Shown piece by piece: positions 14,321 to 21,892 of a stretch of 36,969 bases of DNA; within the stretch, counting starts at the first letter, position 1; every line of letters begins with the position of its first letter. Both the position numbers and the translations under genes were made by a program. The notes beneath the pieces are model-generated. The model did no database searches, was not told where the DNA came from, and was given only the letters and a program-made list of their open reading frames with translations. This DNA comes from Rhodospirillaceae bacterium. Lineage in GTDB: Bacteria > Pseudomonadota > Alphaproteobacteria > Rhodospirillales > UBA2165. The stretch lies in the NCBI GenBank assembly GCA_002687515.1, contig NZAK01000155.1, positions 1-36,969 of the forward strand. The letters are read 5' to 3'.

Positions 14321-15934
14321 GTGGCACCCAATGGGGATTCCTACGACTTCATCATCGTAGGCGCCGGCTCGGCCGGGTGTGTGCTGGCCAACCGGCTCAG
14401 CGCCGACGCCGGCAATCGCGTTCTGGTTCTGGAGGCGGGGGGGCGCGACCGGGATCCGATGATCCAGGTGCCGATCGGCGTCGGCAAGCTGTGGCAGCGC
14501 CAGTCCCACGACTGGAAGTTCGCCAGCCAGCCCGAACCAAATCTGAACGGCCGCCGTATTCCGATCCCCCGGGGCAAGGTCCTCGGCGGATCGTCCTCGA
14601 TCAATGCCATGCTCTATGGGCGCGGTTCGGCTCGCAGCTACGACCGCTGGCACGATGCCGGGTGCGGCGGCTGGTCCGACGAAGAAATGCGGCCCTACTT
14701 CAAGCGCAGCGAGACCTTCGCCGGCGGCGCCGACGACTACCGGGGCGGCGACGGGCCCTTGATGGTCGGACGGTCGGAGACCTCGGACCCGTTTCGCACG
14801 GCGTTCCTCGATGCCGGCCGTGAACTCCAGTTTCCGGTGGTCGAGGATTACAACGGGTCTGAGCGCGAAGGCTTCGCGGCCTCGCAATTCACGGTCGGCG
14901 ACGGGCGCCGGTGGAGCGCCTCGGTGGCCTATCTGCGGCCGGCCTTGGGACGGCCAAATTTGGCGGTCGAAGTCAACGCCCAGAGCGTCGGCCTGGCCTT
15001 CGAGGACGGGCAGGCCACCGGTGTCGAGTTTGTTCAGGGCGGCCGTCGCCGCCTGGTTCGGGCGCGGCGCGAGGTGATTTTGGCGGCGGGTGCCATCAAC
15101 TCCCCCCGCTTGCTGCTTCTGTCCGGTATCGGGCCCGCCGATCATCTGGCCTCACTGGGAATTCCCTGCCTTCGGGATTTATCTGGAGTCGGCGGCAACT
15201 TGCAGGAACACCCCGCCGTTACCTTGGTTTTTAGACGTCCGGGCCGCTCGCGTTTCCTCGAGGGTCTGCGCGCCGACCGGGCCGCCTTGAATTTCCTGCG
15301 CGCCTATTTGTTCGGCTCCGGGCCGGCCACCAAACTTCCGGGTGGTGTCACCGCCCTGCTGCGCAGTGCCCCGGACAAGGACCATGCCAACATCCAGTTC
15401 CTGATAAGCGAAGTGCCGCCGGACGGCGATTTGTGGTTCCCCGTTCTGCGGCCGCCGGCCGAGGATGGCGTCGTCTGCCGGGTTTGCCTGTTGAGCCCCG
15501 AAAGCCGCGGCCGCTTGACCCTGGCCTCGGCCGATCCCCTGGAGCCGCCGCGCCTGGCCTACGGACTGCTCGACGCCGAGGCCGACCGGGCCGCGCTGCG
15601 GGCCGGCATCGGGCTGCTGCGCCGGACCTTCGCCGGCAAGGCCCTCACGGCTCTGGGTCTTCGGGAATTTGTGCCCGGACCGGAGGTGGCCAGCGGCGAG
15701 GCCCTTGATGGATTCGTGCGGCAAACGGCGACCACCGTCCACCATTCGTCCGGCACTTGCCGCATGGGCACCGGCGCCGACGCGGTGGTTGACCCGCAAC
15801 TGCGCGTCATCGGCTTAAAGGGGCTGCGGGTGGTGGATGCCTCGATCATGCCCGAAGTGGTCGCCGGCCCGCTCAATGCGCCGGTCATCGCCATCGCCGA
15901 GAAAGCCGCCGACATGATCCTCGGTCGCGGCTGA
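14321..15934 (+). CDS. GMC family FAD-dependent oxidoreductase (choline dehydrogenase-like)
   Basis: A 537-residue flavoenzyme that oxidises an alcohol to an aldehyde. It has the FAD-binding motif FIIVGAGSAGCVLANRLS at the N-terminus, GMC signature 1 (GKVLGGSSSINAMLYGRG), signature 2 (GAINSPRLLLLSGIGP), the active-site His475 in VHHSSGTCRMG, and Asn519 in GPLNAPV. The start is a GTG at 14321, since no in-frame ATG lies near the conserved N-terminus, and its ribosome-binding site is weak, suggesting coupling to the preceding YdhR-like gene. No betaine-pathway genes are nearby, so choline itself is not implied. The alcohol substrate is unknown. Confidence 0.92.
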   Translation: MAPNGDSYDFIIVGAGSAGCVLANRLSADAGNRVLVLEAGGRDRDPMIQVPIGVGKLWQRQSHDWKFASQPEPNLNGRRIPIPRGKVLGGSSSINAMLYGRGSARSYDRWHDAGCGGWSDEEMRPYFKRSETFAGGADDYRGGDGPLMVGRSETSDPFRTAFLDAGRELQFPVVEDYNGSEREGFAASQFTVGDGRRWSASVAYLRPALGRPNLAVEVNAQSVGLAFEDGQATGVEFVQGGRRRLVRARREVILAAGAINSPRLLLLSGIGPADHLASLGIPCLRDLSGVGGNLQEHPAVTLVFRRPGRSRFLEGLRADRAALNFLRAYLFGSGPATKLPGGVTALLRSAPDKDHANIQFLISEVPPDGDLWFPVLRPPAEDGVVCRVCLLSPESRGRLTLASADPLEPPRLAYGLLDAEADRAALRAGIGLLRRTFAGKALTALGLREFVPGPEVASGEALDGFVRQTATTVHHSSGTCRMGTGADAVVDPQLRVIGLKGLRVVDASIMPEVVAGPLNAPVIAIAEKAADMILGRG

Positions 15935-16059
15935 GAAACCCTTATCGCGGTTGCATTCCGGCGCCTTGGGCCGGTACGGACAATGCGCTAAGCTCCCTTG
16001 CTCCATGGATCGCCCCGAGGATTCCGCCGATGCCCGCCGATACTTTCCGGGAGCTGAAA

Positions 16060-17370
16060 ATGCAAAAGTCCGATTTCTGCCGTATTTTAATCACCTTGGC
16101 GCTTGCCGCCGCCATACTGAGCGCCTGCCAATCCGGTGGGCACGGCCCCGGCGTGCCGCCGGTGATCCGCCAGAATGACGGCGATGGCGATGGCAGGCTG
16201 AACCAAAGCGAATTTCCCGGCCCGCCGCAAGCCTTCCAGCGCCTCGACACCAACGGCGACGGTTATCTGAGCGCCGGCGAGTTCCACGCCGCGCGCGATG
16301 CCCGCGACGCCAGTCGTCCGCCGCCACCGGCGGCGAAAGCGCGCGGCGGGCCATTGCGCTATACGGACGTCCATATGTACCTGCATCCCCTCGGCCTCGA
16401 TGTCACCATGGGCGGCGCGGCGCGCCCCCATGGTCCGATCGACATCTACGACAATCTGAGCAAGGCCGCCGATATCCTGATCGCCCGCATGGACCGCCGG
16501 CGGATTAAAACGGCGCTGATCGTCGTCGTGCCGTCGTTCCGAGGCGAACCGGAGCGCAGCTATCAGCAAATGCACGATATCGTGGCCGATCATCGCGGCC
16601 GCTTGGCCCTGATGGCCGGCGGCGCCATCCTCGGCCGGATGATGCGGGCCACGAAGCCCGGGGCGGTGACCGGCGCCGTAAAGCGTGAATTTCAAAAAGC
16701 GGCGCGGGAACTGCTGGCCGCCGGCGCCGCCGGTTTCGGCGAAATGATGGCCTATCATTTGTGCATGAACCCCAAGCATTCCTTCCAGCAGGTGGTGCCC
16801 GACCATCCCCTCTATCTGAGCCTCGCCGACATCGCCGCCGAAAACGACGTGCCTATCGATATCCATATGGAGGCCATCGAACGGGCGGCACCGGTATCGC
16901 CCCGCCTGGCCCGGGTCTGCAAGCAAAACCCTGACCGCCTGGCGCCCAATATCGCGGCCTTCGAGCGCCTGCTGCGGCACAACGCCAAGGCGCGTATCGT
17001 CTGGCAGCATATCGGCTGGGACAATACCGGCCAGATGACGCCGGAGTTATTGGGCCGGCTGCTGGCCGCCCATGCCAACCTTTATCTGGCGCTGCGGGTT
17101 CCGGCGCGGGTTGCCGGCATCGATGGCCGGCCGATCCCCAACCGGCTGGTCGATGCGGAGTATAAGCTGAAAGCCGACTGGCTGCGCCTGTTCCAGGCGT
17201 TTCCCGACCGCTTCGTCATCGGCTCCGACGAATTCGTCGGGCCGAGCGGCGAAAAACCGCGCATCGCCGCCTCCTTCGATACCAGCTGGGCGCTCTTGGA
17301 CCAATTGCCGGAGGCGCTCGCCGAAAAAATCGGCGGCGAAAACGCGCGCCGCATCTACCGGCTGGATTAG
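16060..17370 (+). CDS. Lipoprotein with paired EF-hands and an amidohydrolase-like domain
   Basis: A 436-residue predicted lipoprotein. The signal sequence ends in lipobox LSAC with Cys23. Two EF-hand loops follow at about residues 43-80, cores DGDGDGRLNQSEF and DTNGDGYLSAGEF, each with acidic residues at calcium positions. The rest resembles an amidohydrolase (TIM-barrel) enzyme: Asp103-x-His105 with His109 (TDVHMYLHP), then GFGEMM, DIHME, WQHIGW and a late GSDEF Asp. I chose ATG 16060 with GGGAG 6 nt upstream, giving a proper signal peptide; an in-frame ATG at 16030 puts charged residues ahead of it. Calcium sensing coupled to a periplasmic or membrane-anchored hydrolase is inference. The substrate is unknown. 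Confidence 0.8.
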   Translation: MQKSDFCRILITLALAAAILSACQSGGHGPGVPPVIRQNDGDGDGRLNQSEFPGPPQAFQRLDTNGDGYLSAGEFHAARDARDASRPPPPAAKARGGPLRYTDVHMYLHPLGLDVTMGGAARPHGPIDIYDNLSKAADILIARMDRRRIKTALIVVVPSFRGEPERSYQQMHDIVADHRGRLALMAGGAILGRMMRATKPGAVTGAVKREFQKAARELLAAGAAGFGEMMAYHLCMNPKHSFQQVVPDHPLYLSLADIAAENDVPIDIHMEAIERAAPVSPRLARVCKQNPDRLAPNIAAFERLLRHNAKARIVWQHIGWDNTGQMTPELLGRLLAAHANLYLALRVPARVAGIDGRPIPNRLVDAEYKLKADWLRLFQAFPDRFVIGSDEFVGPSGEKPRIAASFDTSWALLDQLPEALAEKIGGENARRIYRLD

Positions 17371-17380
17371 GCGGTCAGCC

Positions 17381-19537
17381 TCACGCCGCCATCCCGAACA
17401 CCTTCAGCAAGAAGGCATGGACGATGGCCACCTCTTTCAGATTATCGAAGCGGCCGGAGGCGCCGCCGTGGCCGGCCTCCATGTTGGTGCGCAGCAGGAG
17501 CGGGTTTGCATCGGTCTTCAAGGCGCGCAGTTTGGCCACCCATTTGGCCGCTTCCCAATAGGTGACGCGCGGGTCGGTCAGGCCGGCGGTGGCCAGGATC
17601 GGCGGGTAGTCCTGGCGCGCCACGTTGTCGTAGGGCGAATAGGAGGCGATGGTCTGATAGGCTTCCTGGTCCTCGATCGGGTTGCCCCATTCCGGCCATT
17701 CCGGCGGCGTCAGCGGCAAATCCCCGTCGCACATGGTGTTGAGGACATCGACGAAGGGCACCTCGCCGACCACCGCGCCCCAGAGGTCCGGGGCCATGTT
17801 GGCGGCGGCGCCGACCAGCATGCCGCCGGCGCTGCCGCCGTGGATGGCGATGCGCCCCGGAACCGCCATGCCCGCATCGATCAGATGCTCGGCGGCGGCG
17901 ATGAAGTCTTTGAAAGTATTGGGTTTTTTGTCCAGCTTGCCGTCCAGGTACCAGCCGTAGCCGCGCTCGGTTCCGCCCCTGATATGGGCGATGGCGTAGA
18001 TGAAGCCCCGATCCACCAGGGACAGCCGGTTGCTTGAAAATGACGCCGGCATCGACATCCCGTAGGAGCCATAGCCGTAGAGCAGCAGCGGCGCCGATCC
18101 ATCGAGCTTTGTGTCGGCGCGGTGCAGGAGCGAGATCGGCACCGGCTCGCCGTCTGGCGCCGCGGCGAACAGGCGGCGGGTGACGTAATCGGCCGGCTGG
18201 TGGCCGCTCGGCACCTCCTGCTCCTTGCGCAAAGTCCGCGTGCGCGTGGTCATACCGTAATCGAAGGTGCGACGGGGCGTGGTCATCGAGGAATAGGTGA
18301 AGCGCAGATTGGTGGTCTCGAACGCATAGCCGGGCACCAGGCCGAGCTCATAGGCTTCTTCATCGAATTCGATGGCATGCTCGCCGCCGGTTTTGAGGTC
18401 GCGGACGGTAATGCGCGGCAAGCCGTCGATCCGCTCCAGGCGCACCAGATGGCCGGAAAATTCGAGCATGGTGCGGATCAGGCAGCCCGGCTCGTGGCTG
18501 ATGACATCCCGCCAGTTGGCGCGGCCCGGCGCCGCCAGCGGCGCCTGCATGATTTTGAAATCGACGGCGCCGTCGGCGTTGGTCAGGATATAGAGGCGTT
18601 CGCCGCCATGTTTTCCCGGGGGCATTTTCACATGAGCAATGGAATATTCGACGCCCGGATTGCGCGCCTCAATCAGCATCGGCCGGGGATCGAGCGCGTC
18701 GGCATCGATCAGGTGAATTTCTGTGGTCGTGTGGTCGTGCGCCGTGATCTCGATGAAGCGGCCGCTTTGGCTCTTGCCGATAGCGACGAAAAAACCGGGG
18801 TCCTTTTCCTCGTAGACCAGCTGGGCAACGGCGGGATCGTCTCCGAGAACATGCCGCTTGACGCACCAGGGGCGGAGCTTGTCGTCCAGTTCCGTATAGT
18901 AGAGGGTCCTGGCGTCGTTGCCCCAGGCGAAATCGCCGCGCGCGCCCTCGATCGCCATCCCTTCAATCACATCACCCATATCGCCATCACCGCCGATTTC
19001 GCGCACCCGGATGGCGTAGCGTTCCGACCCGTTCAAGTCGGCGGCGAAGGCGAACCGGGCATGATCGGGGCTGTGTTCGGCGCCGGCAATCTTGAAATAG
19101 GCCTGGCCCTCGGCTTCGGTATCACCGTCGAGCAGGATTTCCTCACGGATTTCCTCATGGATTTCCTGGGGCCCGCCGCCGAGCGCCCGCCGGCAATAGC
19201 GCGGATGCTGGCCGCCGGTCACGTAATCCACATAATATTCGAAATCGCCGTCGGCGTCCGGCACCGTACTGTCGTCTTCCTTGATGCGGCCGCGCATTTC
19301 GGCGAACAAGACCGCCTGCAAGGCGCCGGTATCGGCCAGCCAGTCCTTGGTATGGGCGTTCTCGGCTTCCAAATAGGCGCGGATTTCAGGCGCCAGCACC
19401 GCCGGCGCCTTCATCACCTGTTGCCAATTGGCATCCTTGAGCCAGGCGTAATAATCGCTGCGCCTGATCCCGTGGCGGGTCAGCCGGCGCCGGCGGCGGG
19501 TTGCTTTTGGCGGCGGTTTGCTCAGGCGTTGCGGCAT
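17381..19537 (-). CDS. ptrB: Oligopeptidase B-type S9 peptidase
   Basis: A 718-residue serine peptidase of the prolyl-oligopeptidase family (S9A). An N-terminal beta-propeller gates an alpha/beta-hydrolase domain that cleaves short peptides after basic residues. The triad is visible: Ser569 in HGGSAGGM, Asp655 in GLTDPRV and His690 in EAGHGG. GTERGYGWYLDGKLDKKPNTF and YDNVARQDYPPIL are typical of oligopeptidase B. I chose ATG 19537; a TTG at 19594 would add 19 unconserved residues. The N-terminus is very basic (about residues 10-25), which is unusual but not a clear signal peptide. It diverges from the NCS2 permease gene. Confidence 0.92.
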   Translation of the reverse strand: MPQRLSKPPPKATRRRRRLTRHGIRRSDYYAWLKDANWQQVMKAPAVLAPEIRAYLEAENAHTKDWLADTGALQAVLFAEMRGRIKEDDSTVPDADGDFEYYVDYVTGGQHPRYCRRALGGGPQEIHEEIREEILLDGDTEAEGQAYFKIAGAEHSPDHARFAFAADLNGSERYAIRVREIGGDGDMGDVIEGMAIEGARGDFAWGNDARTLYYTELDDKLRPWCVKRHVLGDDPAVAQLVYEEKDPGFFVAIGKSQSGRFIEITAHDHTTTEIHLIDADALDPRPMLIEARNPGVEYSIAHVKMPPGKHGGERLYILTNADGAVDFKIMQAPLAAPGRANWRDVISHEPGCLIRTMLEFSGHLVRLERIDGLPRITVRDLKTGGEHAIEFDEEAYELGLVPGYAFETTNLRFTYSSMTTPRRTFDYGMTTRTRTLRKEQEVPSGHQPADYVTRRLFAAAPDGEPVPISLLHRADTKLDGSAPLLLYGYGSYGMSMPASFSSNRLSLVDRGFIYAIAHIRGGTERGYGWYLDGKLDKKPNTFKDFIAAAEHLIDAGMAVPGRIAIHGGSAGGMLVGAAANMAPDLWGAVVGEVPFVDVLNTMCDGDLPLTPPEWPEWGNPIEDQEAYQTIASYSPYDNVARQDYPPILATAGLTDPRVTYWEAAKWVAKLRALKTDANPLLLRTNMEAGHGGASGRFDNLKEVAIVHAFLLKVFGMAA

Positions 19538-19695
19538 GCGATGGCCCTGGTCCGGGTATTTTGGATTGCCAAGGCTAGAATAAATTCCGCTCAAATCAAA
19601 CCATTCCGGCGCGGATCAAATTTGCCTCGGTAGGCGTCCCGGGAATGCTAAAACCCAACTGGCATCGATTCCTGACTTTATCAGACGGCCCAATC

Positions 19696-19772
19696 CCCTG
19701 TTTACGCGCGTGCCGGAATCGGGTTAAGGATTCCCAGGGGACGGAGCCGTAAGCGGCCGTCCCGAAACAGGG
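19696..19772 (+). promoter_or_regulatory. Candidate structured leader RNA (three-way junction) of the NCS2 permease
   Basis: P1 is CCCTGTTT (19696-19703) with AAACAGGG (19765-19772), a perfect 8-bp helix. Inside it are P2, GGAATC (19715-19720) with GATTCC (19729-19734), and P3, GGGACGG (19738-19744) with CCGTCCC (19757-19763), P3 being capped by CCG-TAAG-CGG. A competing pairing exists: CCCCTG (19695-19700) with CAGGGG (19735-19740) uses the 5' strand of P1. The ribosome-binding site GGGGG (19785-19789) and the ATG at 19796 follow closely. Mutually exclusive helices next to a ribosome-binding site are riboswitch-like. I could not match it to a known class from memory. Confidence 0.45.
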
Positions 19773-19795
19773 CAATTCACAATCGGGGGCTGATC

Positions 19796-21094
19796 ATGGA
19801 AGCCATAGCGCGTTATTTCGAAATTGAAGCCAAGGGTTCGAGCATTCGGACCGAGATTCTTGCCGGCCTGGCCACATTTTTGACGATGGCCTACATCATC
19901 GTCGTCAACCCGGCGATCCTGTCGAAGGCGGGCATGGATTTCGGCGCCGTCTTCGTCGCCACCATCCTGGCCGCCGCCATCGGCACCTTGATCATGGGGC
20001 TCTGGGCGAAATGGCCGGTGGCGATGGCGCCGGGCATGGGCCTCAACGCCTTTTTCGCCTTCGGCGTGGTGCTCGGCATGAAACAGACCTGGGAAGTAGC
20101 GCTGGGCGCGGTGTTCCTGGCCGGCATTCTTTTCTTCCTCTTAAGCCTGACCGGCCTCCGCCAATGGATCATCAATTCGATACCGCGCTCGCTCAAATAC
20201 GGCATCGGCGCCGGCATCGGATTTTTCCTGGCCATCATCGGGCTCAAAAACGCCGGCGTGGTGATCGACAATCCGGCCACCCTGGTCGGCCTTGGTGATC
20301 TCTCCAGCATGCCGGTTTTGCTCGCCGGCCTCGGCTTTGTCGGCATGGTCGCGCTCGACCGGTTGAAGGTGCCGGGCGCCATCGTCATCTCGATCCTGGT
20401 GGTCAGCATCATCGCCTGGATCTTCGGGGTTTCGGATTTCGCCGGCATCGTCGGGCCGATGCCGTCGATGGCGCCGACCTTCCTGCAACTGGATATCGGC
20501 GGCGCCTTCTCACTGGCGCTGATCGGCGTCGTCTTTGCCTTCCTGTTTGTCGATTTTTTCGATACCGCCGGCACCCTGACCAGCGTCGCCAATGTCGCCG
20601 GCAAGGTCGACGCGGACGGCAATATCGAAGGCATCGGGCGCGCCGTGATCTCTGATTCGGTGGCCACCGTCGCCGGCGCTGCCCTCGGCACTTCGAACAC
20701 CACCAGCTATATCGAAAGCGGCGCCGGCATCAAGGAAGGCGGGCGCACCGGGCTGACCGCGGTGACCACGGCGGTGCTGTTTCTCCTTTGCCTCGGCTTC
20801 GCGCCGCTGGCGCAAAGCATCCCGGGCTTCGCCGCCGCCCCGGCGCTGGTTTTCGTCGCCGCCTATTTCGCGCGCAACCTCAAGGATATGGACTGGGAGG
20901 ATGTCTCCGAATACGCTCCCGCCATCCTGGCCGCCATATTGATGCCGCTGACCTTTTCGATCGCCAACGGCATCGCCATCGGCTTCATCTCCTACGCGGT
21001 GATCAAGTTGTTGAGCGGCCGCTTCGGCGAGGTTAACCCGGCGATTCTGCTGGTCGCCGTTCTCGGCGTGCTGCACTACGCCTTCGGCACCTAA
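19796..21094 (+). CDS. NCS2 family purine permease (AzgA-like)
   Basis: A 432-residue integral membrane transporter with about 12-14 helices that takes up nucleobases, most like the adenine/guanine/hypoxanthine proton symporters. Seen are EILAGLATFLTMAYIIVVNP at the N-terminus, the substrate-site region MAPGMGLNAFFAFGV, FLFVDFFDTAGTL, and the NTTSYIESGAGIKEGGRTG motif. GGGGG lies 6 nt before the ATG. The leader contains a possible regulatory RNA, and a strong terminator follows at 21117. The convergent neighbour encodes a xanthine/guanine phosphoribosyltransferase, which would trap the imported base as a nucleotide. Confidence 0.93.
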   Translation: MEAIARYFEIEAKGSSIRTEILAGLATFLTMAYIIVVNPAILSKAGMDFGAVFVATILAAAIGTLIMGLWAKWPVAMAPGMGLNAFFAFGVVLGMKQTWEVALGAVFLAGILFFLLSLTGLRQWIINSIPRSLKYGIGAGIGFFLAIIGLKNAGVVIDNPATLVGLGDLSSMPVLLAGLGFVGMVALDRLKVPGAIVISILVVSIIAWIFGVSDFAGIVGPMPSMAPTFLQLDIGGAFSLALIGVVFAFLFVDFFDTAGTLTSVANVAGKVDADGNIEGIGRAVISDSVATVAGAALGTSNTTSYIESGAGIKEGGRTGLTAVTTAVLFLLCLGFAPLAQSIPGFAAAPALVFVAAYFARNLKDMDWEDVSEYAPAILAAILMPLTFSIANGIAIGFISYAVIKLLSGRFGEVNPAILLVAVLGVLHYAFGT

Positions 21095-21116
21095 AAACCA
21101 GCATTAATATATTATC

Positions 21117-21154
21117 CCCCGCTCCGGCGGCGCGCCGGAGCGAGGGATTTTTTT
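21117..21154 (+). terminator. Intrinsic terminator of the NCS2 permease gene
   Basis: A perfect 10-bp stem CGCTCCGGCG / CGCCGGAGCG (21120-21129 and 21133-21142) with loop GCG, followed after AGGGA by seven T (21148-21154). It lies 23 nt after the permease stop codon. Confidence 0.88.
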
Positions 21155-21203
21155 GGCCGGCGGCACACCGGGGCGGGGATTTTTCTTGGCTGACCGGTGC
21201 TTT

Positions 21204-21692
21204 TCAGGCGCCGCGGGCGATCGGCGTCGTATAGGTCAGATCAGTGTCCCAGGGGAAAAAGATCCAGACATCCTGCGCCACCTCGTGAACGAAGGTATCC
21301 ACGAACGGCATGCCGTCCGGCTTGGCGTAGACGGTGGCCACGTGGCTTTCCGGCAAAAGCTCCTTGGCGGCGCGCATGGTGGCGCCGGTATCGACCAGAT
21401 CGTCGACCAAAAGCCAGCCCTTGCCGGCCTCGCCGACGGCTTCGTCCGGTTTCTTGATCAGTTGGATGGCGCTTTGGTCCTTTTCGTCATAGGAGGCGAT
21501 GCAGATGGTATCGACGAAGCGGATATCCATTTCCCGCGCCAAGATGGTGGCCGGCACCAGCCCGCCCCGGCTGATGGCGACAATGCCGCGCCAGGGCCCC
21601 GCCGCCAACAATTGCTTGACCAGCACCTTGGTGTCGCGATGCACCTCGGCCCAGGTCACGATATGTTCGCTTGCGCCCTCGATGTCCGCCAT
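21204..21692 (-). CDS. gpt: Xanthine-guanine phosphoribosyltransferase
   Basis: A 162-residue type I phosphoribosyltransferase converting guanine or xanthine plus PRPP to GMP or XMP. The PRPP-binding loop LLVDDLVDTGATMRAAKEL is clear, as are the AISRGGLVPATILARE segment and the late KPDGMPFVDTFVHEV and FFPWD. Length is close to the ~152-residue E. coli Gpt. I chose ATG 21692; a TTG at 21719 would add nine residues. It is convergent with the NCS2 permease, forming a purine salvage locus. Confidence 0.92.
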   Translation of the reverse strand: MADIEGASEHIVTWAEVHRDTKVLVKQLLAAGPWRGIVAISRGGLVPATILAREMDIRFVDTICIASYDEKDQSAIQLIKKPDEAVGEAGKGWLLVDDLVDTGATMRAAKELLPESHVATVYAKPDGMPFVDTFVHEVAQDVWIFFPWDTDLTYTTPIARGA

Positions 21693-21892
21693 GATCAGCG
21701 CGGCCCCCAATTGCTCCAATTTCGATGCGATTTTACCAATCGGTTGAGAAGGAACAAGGAATTCCGGTTTTGGTCATAACGTCAATGGCTTAGTGGAAAA
21801 AATCTCTTCAAAAAAACCGGTTGCGGTCTATTGTCATCGGCGCCTTGGCTTCCCACATAATCTTTTGTGCAGGGACACTTGGGCAGGATAAT

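Noticed and set aside
18122-19633. 503-codon open frame on the plus strand
   Set aside because: Shadow of oligopeptidase B, whose Ser-Asp-His triad is intact on the minus strand.
19696-19772. Assignment of the leader to the classical purine riboswitch
   Set aside because: The junction strands do not show the conserved core of that class as I know it, so I left it unassigned.
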